Source: Heliocidaris erythrogramma (lineage: Eukaryota > Echinodermata > Echinoidea > Camarodonta > Echinometridae). From it: DNA of 64,000 nt. Made by a program: the position numbers and the translations under genes. The stretch is from assembly GCA_025617745.1 (NCBI GenBank), contig CM046861.1, forward strand, positions 14,562,283 through 14,626,282, in the 5' to 3' direction. Shown here one piece after another: positions 35,401 through 47,135 of this stretch (its first letter is position 1; the number at the start of each line of letters is the position of its first letter). Below the pieces are notes generated by a model. That model made no database searches and was not told the DNA's origin. It saw only the letters and a list, made by a program, of their open reading frames with translations.

Positions 35401-38400
35401 CTCCCTAGAATAATTTGTGATACCTCAGTCACACCGCCAAACCGACTCAAAACCAACTCCAACCCGACCATAAACGGACCGATTCTTGGCCATTGGGGTT
35501 ATACAATTTTGTATCCGGGTCTGTTGTCTATCATGGCCCTGTTTCATAAAACTTGCTATTGAGAACAACTAACACAAAGCTATGACAAATTTGCTCTCAG
35601 CCAATCAAATTCAAATATTTCAGTAGCTTATTGTAACTTGTTATTGATAACAAGTTTCATGAAACAGGGCTCTGGTGTCGGTCTTGTCTGTGTGACTGGG
35701 TATGAGATGGGACCTTCACCAGCGACTTCTTCAGGATTGGTAGCATATTCAAAACCTTTTCCACATAACCTTAAGGGCACTCTTGCATAAAAAGTTGATA
35801 TTGAACTTAAAGCGAAAAACAAAACCCAGGTTTAAGAATACGCGATCCTGATTGGTTGAAAAATCAAGTTGCGTTATTATTTTGAGTTGCGTATAATCGC
35901 ATTTTTTTATGCATGAGGGCCCGAGAGACTGATTTAGGAATGATTAATAGTCATCGTTATCATTGACGTTATTGGTCGACTGGAAGGTGAAGGTTATAGC
36001 TAAACTTCGTCTTCAGGTTGTAATACTTACAATTCGGCTGAAATGGGAAGAATGATCGATACATGTGATTCTGGGACTGTTCTGATGTCACCAATGGCTA
36101 ATCAGTGGGCGAATGTACCTGCAACAACTTCAAACAAACAAACAAAGGTTTAAGACAACTACTCATGGACCTAAACGATTGATTCAACGATGTATTTGTT
36201 ATCACATGAAAAACACTCACCAATGATTCGGGCCTTATGTTGATATTGAATTTAAAGTTTTGACAAAATAGAAAGTATATATACCTGAGAACTGAAACAT
36301 GGCTACAACCATGACAACCATGACCATCCAGACAATTATCTGTCGGAAAATTATTTTTTTCCGGATAACTACACTCTGAGGTAACTTTATAGGGGTAGTT
36401 GTCTGAGATTACTTATCGTTTGTTGAAGCTGTCGAAGGAATATTCGTCCGGAGACGCTTTTTTGTAGTCGCTTACATTAAAATTTACGCTGAGTTTATTT
36501 TTTCTGTGATCTTTCAATCGTTCTGAGATGATTATTTGGAAATAATATTTTAGAATTTGTTTGGCAGAACAATCAGCATTGTTCTTCTACATTTTACCTT
36601 CCAACATCCCAGCTCTGAATGACGTCTTTACTGTCAATTTTCAATTCATGAGATGAGATATATATACTTATTTCCCAATGGTGTTACCTTTGGTCAATTT
36701 TTCAGTATGCTCTCTCAGGTTTATCTGCTATATTGTCTCTCTCAGTTTTTATCTGCTATAGAAATTGATAAATTGCAACTATTCCCCCCCCCCCCCCAAT
36801 CGTGTATGGTTTACATGGTTTATATACTAATTTTTGACGAAATCCAGAGGAACCAAAGGAGAGAGGTCCTTATGCAGACGTGCGTGATAGCTGTCTACCT
36901 CTTGCGATCACTACACTGGCTTCCATTGGCTACTCTATTTGTCTTCTGATTCCGAGCCTCCGACTCCAGTATCTAACTTTCATCCTAATCCTCATCGTGG
37001 GATCTCTGCTCTTCGGGGTCGGGTCTGCTGTCGTCGCCCTCGTGTAAGTCGCTGCCATAAACACTAATACATAGAGGTTAAAATTGCATCTAAGCCACAC
37101 ACTTATAGTAGCACTCATGAGGGCGCCAAACTGTTTAGGGTTCAACTCTTACACCCTTTATTTTTGAGCACTTAAAGGTCCACTGCAACCCAAATGCAAG
37201 TTGATTTCTATTGATGTGCAGGGCTAGGGATGCATACAACCCATATTTTGTTATTCAAATATCTAAATATCTTTCATAGATTTTTAAATAATTTTTGAAA
37301 TAATTTGCTCAAACATGCTAAGCTCCACCTTAAAATAAAATGCTCCAGATCTCATTCCTGCAGTGACATAATCTGTCAATCATTAGTGAGCTAAGGAGAG
37401 ACAGTGGTATGTAGCTTTGCCAGAGATCACCATCTGTTCTAATAGACCATGCAATGCCTACATAGTAGTTGCTATGTCAGACATGCTGTAGCATCACCAG
37501 GTAAAGAATGGTAATGAGGAGGTATTGTTTGAAAGCATGCCATTCTATTGTGAGCATGTGCTGAGCTGGGGGAAGTTACATTCCACTCATTGTCTCTTGT
37601 AGAATGTTAGTGTAGCTGACTGATGATTTACAAATGATGTCATTGCAGGAATGAGATCTGGAGCTTTTTTTTAGGGTGGAGCTTCGGAAGTTGGAAAAAA
37701 TATTTCAAAAAATGTTTAAAAATCTATGAAAATCCGCCATTTCGGGGCTGTACAACGCAACGTACACCAGCGCTGCAGCTACAGCACCATGATTGCTCTG
37801 CAGTATGGTTGTACTTCGGGTGGACACAAGATGGCGCTCGAAACGTGGTACAGATAGTGTCCCTGTATTAAAGAGTTGCGACATGGACGTCTCACTTTTC
37901 TGGAAACAAAATGGCGTTCGAATTCTTTCTATTGAGAACACCCAGGTGCTCATCGGAATTGAATAGAAATGTTAGGTAATAGTGTAAACAAAATGGCGTT
38001 CAAATCCCCAGTTGTCGCAACTCTTTAATACAGGGACACTAGGTACAGAGCTATCCATACATGCACAGACAGCCCTGACACTGGAGGTCGCTTCTGATTG
38101 GTCAGTCATTTTATTTCATGGAGCTTCTAAAAGTTCCCTCTCATGTAGAATCACAAAGAAATCATTTCATCTAGTAAAGATAGGTGGAAAGGAAAAAATA
38201 TTAAACAAACACTAGAAATGCAAGATTATCCTATCTATTAATTTGGAAGGAAGTTTCCACCACCACTCTTATGTATTGAGGCGTTGATAGAAATTATAAA
38301 ATGTATCTTTTGGTAGAAGTTTACAGTTTGTATACCTATTCTAATGATGTCACAGGTTCCCGATGAAGTATTTTACCAGTGTGTACGGTGCTATTCGAAC

Positions 38401-40278
38401 CATCAGTGGGGTTTTCTCCTTCCTACAGTATCCAATCTTCATCCTACTCCAGAAATATCTCGATGATGACCCTTTCTGGGTAAGCATAAAACTCTGACAT
38501 ATCTTGTCCGATAGAAAGACGAACCACGTGATATTAAAATAAAGAATTTAATATTAATATTTGTAGCTAGCTTAACCCTTACTATTTCAAGCTCCTCGCT
38601 AATTGGGAATGCGGAGCCCCCCCCCCCCCCCCCACCCCCACCCCCACCCCCTCCCCCTCCGATCTCGGCCTCGACATGACCTGATGACCGATCGCCGCAA
38701 AATGATGCACGGACCTCCAGAATTGCGCAAATTACACAAATCCATTGTTATTTTAATGTAAATCTTTATTTTTTCATTTGATGTTATGATTTATGCAAAT
38801 TACATGCATAAATATACATTTCTATTGATAATCAAGTAAAACTAGGTCTTGGGGATAAAATATTAATGCAAGAAGTTCTGTCTAAACCTTAAAAACATAA
38901 CGTAAGACGTAAGAAAAAAATGTAAGTGATTTCAATTATATGTATTTTATTGTTTTACGAATTTATGTCTTTGTTTTTCAACTTTAGCTTTAGTTTTTAA
39001 GTCTGTTTCCAGAGTGTTATATGATGCAATATTCAGTTAGAATAGATTATAATTACAGCTGAAAGAAAAAATTATAAGTCATGAAAGAGAAACATGAGGA
39101 AATTCAGTTTCCCATTCACTTTGTATACAAAAATCAGAAATCCTTTTTTTTTCCGGCTGACATGAGGACATAAAAGGCCACGTGACTCGGTAATGGCATG
39201 ACCGATTTTTGCTAACTTGGTGTCAAAAGATGAGCAAGTCTTGTTGGAAAAAAAATGTCAGAATGTTGCATGGCATGAAATGCAGCGGTTCGAAATATGC
39301 GGCGAATGTTGTCTAGGGGGCCTCCCAGACTGAGGGAGGAAGATGAGCAAGTCTTGAAGGAAAAAATGTCAGAATGTTGCATGGCATGAAATGCAGCGGT
39401 TCGAAATATACGGCGAATAGTCCTGTTTACTAAGTGATTCAAATTTTATGCATACTTTTGAAACAAAGGTTGTTCTTGACAACCTGAAAGCTTGCCAGAG
39501 GCTTGTCAGACATAGCAACAAGTAATGTATGCAAACTGGATTCCAAGTATTGTAGTTCATTCATTAATAACAGGTTAATGGAATACCTCGTTACTAGGTC
39601 CCCAGGAAAGAAACATCCATAAATTTGAACACTTAGTAAACAGGTATATTTCATTATGGTCCATGACTTAAATGCAGATAGGATTATGTTTATGCAAGTC
39701 TGTAAACTTATACGCACGCAGAGGCGGTGGAACGTCGGGCTCGGACAATGAAGTGGGGGAGGCACCTTTTGTTTGGCTGACGAAAGGTGCTCCCCCCCCC
39801 CCCCTTCCACTGTCCGAGCCCGACATTCCGCCGCTTCTGTACGCACGCACACACGCCCACGCACACACATCTATGTTTTCTATTGTTCGAATTTCAACCG
39901 ATGACTCCACTATTGAATTTCGTCACAAAATTCATTGACGGAATAAACCTCACCAATTGTTGACAACCGATGACCTATTGAATTACTACCGATGACCCAT
40001 TGTTCTCTTTGTTCGATGTCATCGGTTTGAATGCGTAAACACACACACCCCACATCCGCTCGCGCACCTACACACCCCACAGCTTTCGTAACACTGTTAC
40101 GAAAAACGTTATCCAATCTGAAATACCTTCTCCATTATAGTGTGTATACTTTATTTCTTTGTCTTCAATCCAGGTGTTCATTGCATTCATTGTGGCTGAT
40201 ATTCTAACACTCGCCTTGCCTGCTTCCCTCTACGTTGTTAGTAAGAAGACAATATCAACGAGCGACAAAATGAACTAG
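28309..40278 (+). CDS. SLC43A3-like transporter, copy 2 (complete, 9 coding exons)
   Basis: Exons: 28309-28473, 32553-32734, 33207-33330, 33754-33846, 34341-34869, 35134-35241, 36848-37043, 38356-38479 and 40174-40278. They join in frame to 541 aa, stop TAG at 40276; intron phases 0,2,0,0,1,1,2,0. The start ATG precedes VIVFERLFALLFACFENLIH (TM1), and GWPSLVFVYLQLGYFHDLC is a clear SLC43A3-type block. The first outer loop has Cys47 and Cys74 and sequons at N50, N57 and N64. Motif A is FLFDRFGTR (101-109); NLFGRKKST is in exon 4; IPWPLQKGHRL opens the central inner loop; GGLLMDRNK (386-394) is the second-half equivalent. Expected to be a 12-helix plasma-membrane facilitative carrier; nucleobase transport is the best guess from SLC43A3, not shown here. 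Intron 1 (4 kb) is packed with mobile elements. A possible ATTAAA poly(A) signal lies at 40358-40363. Confidence 0.92.
28553..29389. mobile_element. TIR DNA element in gene 2 intron 1
   Basis: The left end GCCTGGCGTCAACTAGAGCG (28558-28577) pairs with the complement of CGCGCTCTCGTGGACGCCAGG near 29361-29381; CGACAAGA/TCTTGTCCG words continue inward. The interior (28980-29300) is GC-rich with an open frame at 29003-29332 that I do not recognise. Overlapping frames on both strands make coding doubtful. A non-autonomous element is most likely. Confidence 0.6.
29409..29440. repeat. TAG microsatellite in gene 2 intron 1
   Basis: About ten uninterrupted TAG units on the sense strand, just beyond the right end of the TIR element. 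Confidence 0.85.
29652..29868. repeat. Family D MITE copies (one whole, one split)
   Basis: Begins GGGGTAACCTCGCT with repeated TAAGGACCGCTATT words and ends with AATAGCGGTCCTT, the mirror of the start. A second left half follows at 29797-29868. Its likely right half (AATAGCGGTCCTTA) lies at 31276-31289, beyond the inserted blocks. An intact relative is at 55054-55172. Confidence 0.6.
29881..31069 (+). mobile_element. Dispersed repeat X, long copy (gene 2 intron 1)
   Basis: Starts ACTAGAAAGGCCGTCAAAGG. It carries several copies of AATCGATTCTTTCCTGTCAC and an AAAC tract (30967-31020). It ends with a GCCGATTTTATCGG stem-loop followed by GTGGGTAATAA. A shorter reversed copy with the same ends lies at 45196-45862. 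No protein recognised. The 3' stem-loop and lack of TIRs would suit a Helitron-like or SINE-like element, but terminal motifs do not decide it. Confidence 0.65.
30488..30509. repeat. Poly-A run inside repeat X
   Basis: Twenty-two consecutive A on the + strand, absent from the shorter reverse copy at 45.2-45.9 kb. Confidence 0.8.
31072..31262 (+). repeat. SINE-like dispersed repeat
   Basis: Starts at ATTTATATAGCGCTCATATCC and runs through AGGCGCTGAAAGC, ACCTGGGTGGAGAGTGGCAAA and GCCAAAGGACATTAGCG. A reverse, more diverged copy is at about 60690-60900, and short pieces occur at 15490 and 54745-54800. Confidence 0.6.
31346..32160 (+). repeat. Dispersed repeat E, forward copy
   Basis: Begins with GTGGCGTATCTAGG and GGCGCCCGGGGCAA and ends with a GC-rich segment containing CCGAGCCGGGTGGGG. 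About 750 bases match the reverse copy at 48135-48890, including AGGCTTGAGAAAGAGTCGAG or its near complement. No ORF recognised. Confidence 0.65.
33831..34340. other. Gene 2 intron 4, poly-G run
   Basis: Only AT-rich sequence and a G-run at about 34078-34090. Nothing else recognised. Confidence 0.4.
35024..35045. repeat. GTA microsatellite in gene 2 intron 5
   Basis: Seven GTA units on the sense strand, in the intron homologous to gene 1 intron 5, which is dominated by the same trinucleotide. Confidence 0.85.
35536..35671. repeat. Family C palindromic MITE (gene 2 intron 6)
   Basis: Ends GCCCTGTTTCATAAAACTTG and CAAGTTTCATGAAACAGGGC are inverted repeats around a 100-base centre containing TTTGCTCTCAGCCAATCA. 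Relatives: 10240-10310 (partial), 54853-55000 and 58320-58421 (left end lost). Confidence 0.75.
37170..37740. repeat. Foldback repeat in gene 2 intron 7
   Basis: GCTCCAGATCTCATTCCTGC (about 37341) is mirrored by GCAGGAATGAGATCTGGAGC (about 37647). Outer TAGATTTTTAAA / TTTAAAAATCTA and AGCTCCACC / GGTGGAGCT words also pair. No coding signal. Confidence 0.7.
37850..38046. repeat. Palindromic MITE in gene 2 intron 7
   Basis: GTGTCCCTGTATTAAAGAGT (about 37857) pairs with ACTCTTTAATACAGGGACAC (38021-38040). The inner halves both contain AAAATGGCGTTC, once in each half. Confidence 0.65.
38612..38660. repeat. Poly-C / CCCCA tract in gene 2 intron 8
   Basis: A long C-run followed by CCCCCA repeats, with G-quadruplex potential on the minus strand. 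Confidence 0.75.
39229..39420. repeat. Two-copy tandem duplication in gene 2 intron 8
   Basis: AGATGAGCAAGTCTTG starts two units, at about 39229 and 39341 (period about 112 bases). Each has ATGTCAGAATGTTGCATGGC and GCAGCGGTTCGAAATA. Confidence 0.75.
39440..39600 (-). repeat. Uninterrupted copy of the 23.5-kb repeat
   Basis: Reverse-oriented match to the two halves of the repeat split by the MITE at 23595-23807. It serves as a paralogous empty site. Confidence 0.7.
39711..39850. repeat. Short GC-rich palindrome in gene 2 intron 8
   Basis: ACGCACGCAGAGGCGGTGGAA pairs with TTCCGCCGCTTCTGTACGCA-type sequence. GTCGGGCTCGGACA pairs with TGTCCGAGCCCGAC around a C-run. Confidence 0.6.
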
Positions 40279-40694
40279 TATCGTATCGTATGACAGTACT
40301 AAAACTATCAAGTATTTAATATTTGAAAAGAGTTGCAAATGCTTTCTAATGTACAATATTAAAAGTTTGGACTTATACGGGTTACAAGGTTAATTAAAAA
40401 TCAAAATAATGATATCTGTGTGATTTATATATTATATTCTCAGGCCATGGATGGTGTCTCTCTTCACCGTACCGCGACTCATGCAAAATTATTTGATTCA
40501 AATATATTTAAAATGAAAATGAAACATGTTTATGGTTGCTTCAGAGATTTCTATTGAAATGTATGCCATTCAAAAGAACTGTATGCTAGCCAGTAGCCTT
40601 AAAATAAAAATGGGGCAACTGAAGATGAACAAAATCGACTGATTTCTTTGATAAATGATAGTGAAATGAATATAAAAGCAAGCTACCATAATTA

Positions 40695-41150
40695 TAGGGA
40701 AATCCAACCTTAATAGCAAGTTGATCTGAAAGAAAGAGGGCAATCAGAGAAGCAGATTGGGGAAAGTTTGAAGGGAATCGGACGAGCAATAAGTCAGTTA
40801 TGAATTTTGGAAAGTTTTAATCACTATACAAATGGGAATTTCTAATTGACTGAATCGGTAATGTCGCTGTGATGGAGTGGCGTCCAACTCCCCCATTTGC
40901 TTCAACACACAAAATTACTACAATTTATTACTCAGTAGAATACTTTTATGAGGACTTGTAACAATATGCTATCTATATGATTTGAGTACTGCCCCGAGGG
41001 AAAAGCAGCTTTATAAGAGAATACCGCAAAATTAATTATACTTTTAGTGTACGACAAACAGGAGGGTTGATTGCCAATATGTCACAATCGACTCAACAAA
41101 TTGCCAATTTGAGATTCGCAATAGGTTTAGTGATCTCATTTTTCAAACCA
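40695..41150. repeat. Family A foldback repeat after gene 2
   Basis: GGGAAATCCAACCTTAATAG starts the left arm. AAGTTTGAAGGGAATCGGAC follows, and the right arm (TTGCCAATTTGAGATTCGC) is truncated near 41150. Confidence 0.7.
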
Positions 41151-41190
41151 ATTCAAAACAATTCTGGTAGGCAGTTAGTTACGTTTACTG

Positions 41191-41509
41191 TTAAGGAGTT
41201 TTCGGATGTGTCAACTGGAACGCCGTTCCCAGCGACATTCCCAGCGACAATGGACTGCTTTGTGTTGACTGCATACAAAGTAGGTGAAGCATGAAGCTAA
41301 CAATGGGTGAAGCGAGATTCACGTTTTAGAGAAGACGGCAAAACCATGTTTGACGCGTTCCCGATCTGACTAGTGGACGAGGGATTAGCCAGTGGACGGG
41401 GTGAGCCGTTCTTGCACAAAGCGCGGTATGCAGCTAGTACAAAGCAGTCCATTGTAGCTTGGGAGATCTAGGAGGGCGTTCAAGTCCATACATTCGAAAG
41501 CTCACTAAT
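41191..41509. repeat. Family F foldback MITE, copy 1
   Basis: Ends TTAAGGAGTTTTCGGATGTG and CATTCGAAAGCTCACTAA form imperfect inverted repeats. ACAATGGACTGCTTTGTG and its near mirror (ACAAAGCAGTCCATTGTAGC) pair inside. A second copy lies at 56344-56655. Confidence 0.75.
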
Positions 41510-41759
41510 GTCTGATCCGCTGCACGCTGTGCTTCTTTTTTGCATGTAAATTCAGCTATATCCCTAGAAATTAAAATGTTGTTATTAATGAATCATGAAA
41601 CAGGCTTCGTTCTTTTTTTTTAAACTGAGAAATTTGGAACAGCTATAGCAGACGACATCAGTGATGCTGTTGTTCCTGATAATGTTGACACAAATCAAGC
41701 ATGTTTGGCTCTGTGATTTCCCGTACATAATGTCGGTCTTCGAATAAGGATGGTCAATT

Positions 41760-42470
41760 AATGTTGTTAATAATAATGATGATGATGATGATGATAATGA
41801 TGATAACAATAATAATAAGAAGAAAAAGAAGAATAATAATATTAACAGTAATAATAATGATCATAATAATAATAATAATAATAATAATGACTAGAAATTT
41901 AATTCGTCATGAGGACGAATTAGGTGGTCTGTCCTTCAATTTGTATGATCATGATCGTAATCAGGATGATCATATAATGGGGAAAGACTAAACTGAAGAT
42001 AGGAAGTCAAGAATGCCATGAATGGAGATGCTTCTTGAGGACATGAATGTAGCAAAATATGTGAAACGGTCATTGTAAAATGATTATGGTGATGATGATA
42101 ATGGCGATGATGAAGATGATATAATGATGATGGTTATAATGAGTATGATGATATAATGATGATGGTGATGATATAATAGTGATGATGACCATGACAGTGA
42201 TGATAATAATGATGATGATGATGGTGTAATGATGATTATGATGGTGATGATAATCATGATAATGAAGGGGATAATGATGAAGATTGATGATGTGATAATG
42301 GTGATGATTATGGAGATGGTGATTATGAAGATGATTGATGATATAATGATGATGATGGTGATAATGATGGGGATAATGGTGATGACCATGACTGCAATGA
42401 CAGTGACCTTAACCATGCCAAATATGAAAGAGAAATCACATTTCGTTATGAAGATACGACCATAAGTTGA
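41760..42470. repeat. GAT/AAT microsatellite region
   Basis: Trinucleotide-rich arrays at 41770-41890 and 42085-42385. Open frames on both strands (poly-Met/Ile, poly-Ser/Ile) are artefacts of the repeat. Confidence 0.85.
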
Positions 42471-42820
42471 TTTGTACAAAATGGCGCCTAGATGACGTCA
42501 CGATAACCTGATGACCTGAAAAAAAGATGTACGAACTTGACCTTATTAGGACCGATGACTGACGAAAATTGACTAAGCCAATTTTGAGAAATTGTGATAT
42601 CAAATAGGACTAATGATATTGCAGGATAGCTTTAACACACTTCAGGGAATCAGATTTTCCATATGGTTATACATAAACTATACTGCACACTACTTTCCAA
42701 TAGACATAACACCCAAAATAAGGCAGTATATTACTTGATTTGTGATTGCTTATGTCATAATAGTCGAACAAGATGGTAAAATGAAAGGCAAACAGAAGCA
42801 AAAAAAAAATATGTTAATGG

Positions 42821-42891
42821 CCCCACCGGGGATCGAACCTGGGTCACCGGAGTGAGAGGCAAGTGCTTTGACCAATATACCAAAATATTTC
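42821..42891 (-). ncRNA. tRNA-like sequence or SINE head
   Basis: On the minus strand it reads TTGGTCAAAGCACTTGCCTC, then GGTTCGATCCCCGGTGGGGC, a T-arm with B box. The A-box region (TATTGGTC) is weak and the 5' acceptor arm does not pair properly. More likely a tRNA-derived SINE or decayed tRNA than a functional gene. Confidence 0.4.
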
Positions 42892-43173
42892 CCATAGAAA
42901 GAAGAATAAAGAAAAATCTTGACAAAATTAAAAGGAGGTCTGTCATAAATGACAGACCACCTAATAATAGTAATAATGAAGCAATGCTTATATAACGCGT
43001 AACAATAAATTCTTTATGCGCTTTACAGTTTCTGTTACAATCAATAATATTACTGTACGTGATTAATCTCAAGATTTGAATATGATAGTATACAATACAT
43101 TATTTAAGTAGTTTAACGAAATTGCATAACATCGTATACAATGATTACATCACATTTACATTATTTAAATATT

Positions 43174-43337
43174 AACAGAGTGGGTGAGCCTGAAATTGGC
43201 GTGGTATATAATTATTATGTCATTTACAATACTGACTGTCAAATGTTGCATTTTCAACAGAGTGGGTGAGGCCGAAATTGGCGTGGTATATGATTATTAT
43301 GTCATTTACATTATTGACTGTCAAATGTTGCATTTTC
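43174..43337. repeat. Two 82-bp tandem units
   Basis: AACAGAGTGGGTGAG starts units at 43174 and 43256. They differ at only a few positions. Confidence 0.85.
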
Positions 43338-43497
43338 AATAGAGGGGAAGTATATTCATATATACAGTATTTATAGCACAATACGAATTACCACTGTATT
43401 TTTCTACAGTCGGTCCAGTGAGTCCTCATTGTCGAGTGTGCAATGGATATTCTGGACTCTTTCTCTCTCAGACCACTGTGATAGTAACGAATCACGA

Positions 43498-43700
43498 AGA
43501 TGATGATGATGATAATGATGATGATGATGATGATGGTGGATATTTTACTGTTGGGGAGGAGAAGGGGGTAAGAATGATGTAGACTACGATGACGATGGTG
43601 ATGGTGACGATCAAGATGATAATCAAATGAAAATTACAATGATAATGATGATGGTGATGATGGTGATGATGGTGATGGTGCTGGTGATGGTGCTTATGTT
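43498..43700. repeat. GAT/GGT microsatellite
   Basis: GATGAT arrays at 43498-43537 and GATGGTGAT arrays at 43640-43695, in non-coding spacer. Confidence 0.8.
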
Positions 43701-43860
43701 TATGGTTGTATGATAATGAGATAGATGGTGGATAAATTGATGGTGAAGAAGCTGATAATTCTAATTACAATGGACGTTATCAAGACGATAATGAAATTGA
43801 TGGTGAAGACTGATTATCCTGAAATGATACAGGATGATGGTGATTGAAAAGGTTGAAAAG

Positions 43861-44072
43861 GGTTGATGGTTTATTTTACCTGACTGCCTCGAAAGCACGT
43901 GTATGCTTGTAAGTAAGCAACCAGGGGATCGACGGCTTTATGTCCTCTCCGAGGGACTTGGTAATGAGGATTAATGCCTTATCAAAAGGTACTAGCGCAT
44001 CCACTTGGTTTCGAACCCTGGTCCTCCCAGTTACGAGACCACCGCTCTATAACTGAACCATTGCGCCTCCAA
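43861..44072 (-). mobile_element. tRNA-derived SINE, fuller copy
   Basis: On the minus strand it opens with TGGAGGCGCAATGGTTCAG. A tRNA-like A-box region follows, then a B box in GGGTTCGAAACC (around 44007-44019). The body has CCAAGTCCCTCGGAGAGGAC and CCCCTGGTTGCTTACTTAC. A deleted relative is in gene 1 intron 7. Confidence 0.75.
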
Positions 44073-45195
44073 TAATAACGGGGATTAACAGCAAACTCGA
44101 TAATGAACAAACATCCCAATTAAGGGATTATCAAGGTACCCAACAACATGAACAACGTAAATACACATGTACATGCGAAAACAATTTAGAAATTATATAA
44201 GAAAAAGAATCAAACAATGCCATGCACTGAACAATAGTCATGATAGCGGAAATTAGCATTTTCTGTGTGATTGGCAGTTTCATCTCCGTGTGTGAATCAT
44301 ACTGTAAGTTAATGAAAGGTATAATGATTAACCTAAATCTGAAAGAAATTTTAAATCTTTCATATTCATACCTACACTCTAAAAAAGTATTGGTCAACAT
44401 TTTCCCCAACAAGATGGGCCCAACTTGGAAAATATATCTGGAGTAATGATTTCTATTTTTGTCATTATTAAGCAACATACTACCCAAGTAGGGCATGCAA
44501 TTGTTCAAAATTAGTCGGACACATAATTACCCTTTGTCAGGGTAGATTTTTACTCACTATATTTTTTACCGTGTAGAATCAATATATTTATGAAGATATC
44601 ACGTGTACTCGGAATGTTTCTAAGGCTTTCCCCTGATCCTGGTCCTATTCTTGTCATTTCGAAATTCTTGAATTATAAAGCCTTTGAACCATATTACCTA
44701 CAAAGAATAGTTATGCATTGATTATACTCTTAAAGCTTGTTTAGACGGCTTATTTTACACGGGTTGATCAGATAGACACACGGAGAGAAAGGAGAAAGAA
44801 ATAAGGACTCTTTATTATTGTACAGCAAAACCTCAAAACCTCAAGCACCGTTTAACCGACAAACTTGGTGAACTTTTCTGACAGAGGTCATTTCTATTTT
44901 GAAGAAAATGGTTATCTCATTTCAACAATGTTTGAAATAAAATACAATTTCTAATTAAAGCACATGATCAGCATTGTACTGAAGACATCCGCTTTAAGAA
45001 CAAAGCAAAATGACAATGGAATTCCTAATCCATGAACGAATATAAGGTGACTGATCGCTAGTAAGAATAGAGATACTATCCGCCGTGACTAGCATTAGTC
45101 ATTAGACAATAGAAAATTGCAAAATTGCAAGTCGATGTCTCTTGTTATTTCCTTCTTGTAAGCCAACATAATACTCTGCAGCTTTTGCAATACTG
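44073..45195. other. AT-rich spacer, no gene seen
   Basis: Overlapping frames on both strands around 44131-44508 show no recognisable domain or codon pattern. Nothing else supported. Confidence 0.35.
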
Positions 45196-45862
45196 TTATT
45201 ACCCACGCCGATGAAATCCACGCCGATGAAATCGGCAGGGTTATGTTAAGGGCTTCGTATGTTTGTTTGTTTGTTTTTTTGTTTGTTTATTTGTTTGTTT
45301 GTTTGTGTACAAGATAACTAGAGAACTGGTGAACGGATTTGCACCAAATTTTCAGGGAATGTTCGGATAGTGACAGGAAAGAATCGATTATATTTTGGTG
45401 ATGATCAGTTGACCCCTGCAAATTCTGTGTGACCTTGAAATTTTGACCCAAACTTCAGTTCGGATAGTGCCAGGAAAGAATCGATTAAGAAAAGAATCGA
45501 TTAGATTTTGGTGATGATCGGTTATAGGAACTTCAGTTCGGATAGTTTTTTTTTTTTTAAGAATATTTTATTACTTCCTTTTTCACAATAATCAAGGTAA
45601 AATACACAAACAAATATATTCACATGCAGTATCATTGTGCCAAATTACATAATAATAACAATAAGTAACCATAATATTTCACATGCATGTATTAAATAGT
45701 AGATTATGCCAAATCTGGAAGTCTCTATTGCGATAAAAAAAAAGGAGAAAAATATAAAATATAAAATATAGTGACAGGAAAGAATCGATGAGGGAAAGAA
45801 TGCAACTGCTCTGTAGCGCCGCTAAGGCGTACGTCTGCCGCCTTTGACGGCCTTTCTAGTTT
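45196..45862 (-). mobile_element. Dispersed repeat X, short reversed copy
   Basis: Same two ends as 29881-31069 but on the minus strand. It retains the stem-loop end, the GTTT tract (45258-45306) and the GGCCGTCAAAGGCGGCAGAC end. Much of the long copy's middle is absent. CACGCCGATGAAATC is duplicated at the stem-loop end (45203-45231). Confidence 0.65.
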
Positions 45863-46006
45863 GCCATGTTAAGACTACGTATAAAATTAAACAAATCACA
45901 AAATCATTGTTCTATAGAACCCTATGACCAGTTAAGAAGACAGAAATACAAAAAGGAAGCATAGACAGAAGTACGAAAAGGAAGCATAGACAACTTATGA
46001 CTTTTA

Positions 46007-46856
46007 TCTTAAAGGGAAATCAAATCTTAATGACAGGGTGCTCTGAAAGAGGAAAAATAATAGAAGCAGATTGGTGAAAGTTTGAACGATATCGGACAAG
46101 CAATAAGAAAGTTAAGACTTTTTGAAAGTTGTAAAAGTTGTAATATGGGAATTTGTAATTGACTGAATGTCACTGTGATGTAGTGGCGGCCAACTCCCCA
46201 TTTTGCTCCAACATACAAAATAATTAAATGTTATTACTCACGAGGATCTTTTTTTAATCTTTCGTGAGGACCTATAACATATGCTTTATCCAATATATTT
46301 TGATTAATGTCCTGTTATAGTCAATTCAAATCAAATCATTCAATTCAAATCATTTTATTTCTAACAATAACACTTACAAATAATACAGAACATTCATTAT
46401 ATCAATTACAAAGTACACAAAAAGTAAAACCAATTTCGTTTAGAATGTTCAAAATACAATGGAAAATAACATATGAAGGAAAAGAGAGACCCACTAAAAA
46501 GACAAGCTTGTAGTTTGTGGGTCACTCAAATAAATAAATATGAAATGTGACGGACTACGGGAATATAAAAAAAGAGCAGAAAAAATAAAAAAATAAAAGA
46601 AAGTCTAAAGGCGCTTCGGAGAAAACCGCAAATTAATGATACTTTTGTGTACGATTAATGGGAGAGTTGTCCGCAATATGTCACAATCGACTAACCGAAT
46701 TGTCAATTTGAGATTCGCATAGATGTATAGCGATTTAATTTTTCGAACATCCATAACTGTCTTATCCCTTGTCCGATTTCTTTCAAACTTTCACCATCCT
46801 GTTTTTCTTATTCTTCTGCTTTCACACAGATCATCTTATTACCAAGGTTGGATTAC
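46007..46856. repeat. Family A foldback repeat, expanded
   Basis: The left arm (TTAAAGGGAAATCAAATCTT) and right arm (CCAAGGTTGGATTACTGATA) match the family. About 300 AT-rich bases (46300-46610) separate the arms, so something may have inserted in the loop. Confidence 0.6.
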
Positions 46857-47135
46857 TGATATGATACGTATCAAATATAATAATTCTCTGATGACGTTGT
46901 TTATGCCTTTATTGAGGTTAGCGGTGAGATTATCTAGATTAGATGAAGCGCCTCTATTGACATAGTTACACACATTGATAACGTCATTTCTGGTTACTTT
47001 CAATATCAAGCACTATAACTCTGATTTAAAAAACCATTTACCACATTTTAACCACAAGTTTTACATTAGCGTATCCAGTCCAGGGTGGAAACACTCCCTC
47101 CCTATAAAATCCAAATCAAAATTCAAATTCAGTGT

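Noticed and set aside
39439..39870. 143-aa minus-strand frame
   Set aside because: Spans two unrelated repeats (the old dispersed repeat and a palindrome); no homology.
42084..42479. 131-aa minus-strand Ile/Ser-rich frame and its + strand counterpart
   Set aside because: Produced by the GAT/ATC microsatellite; no coding composition.
42821..42891. Functional tRNA gene
   Set aside because: Only the T-arm/B box is convincing; the acceptor stem does not pair and the A box is weak.
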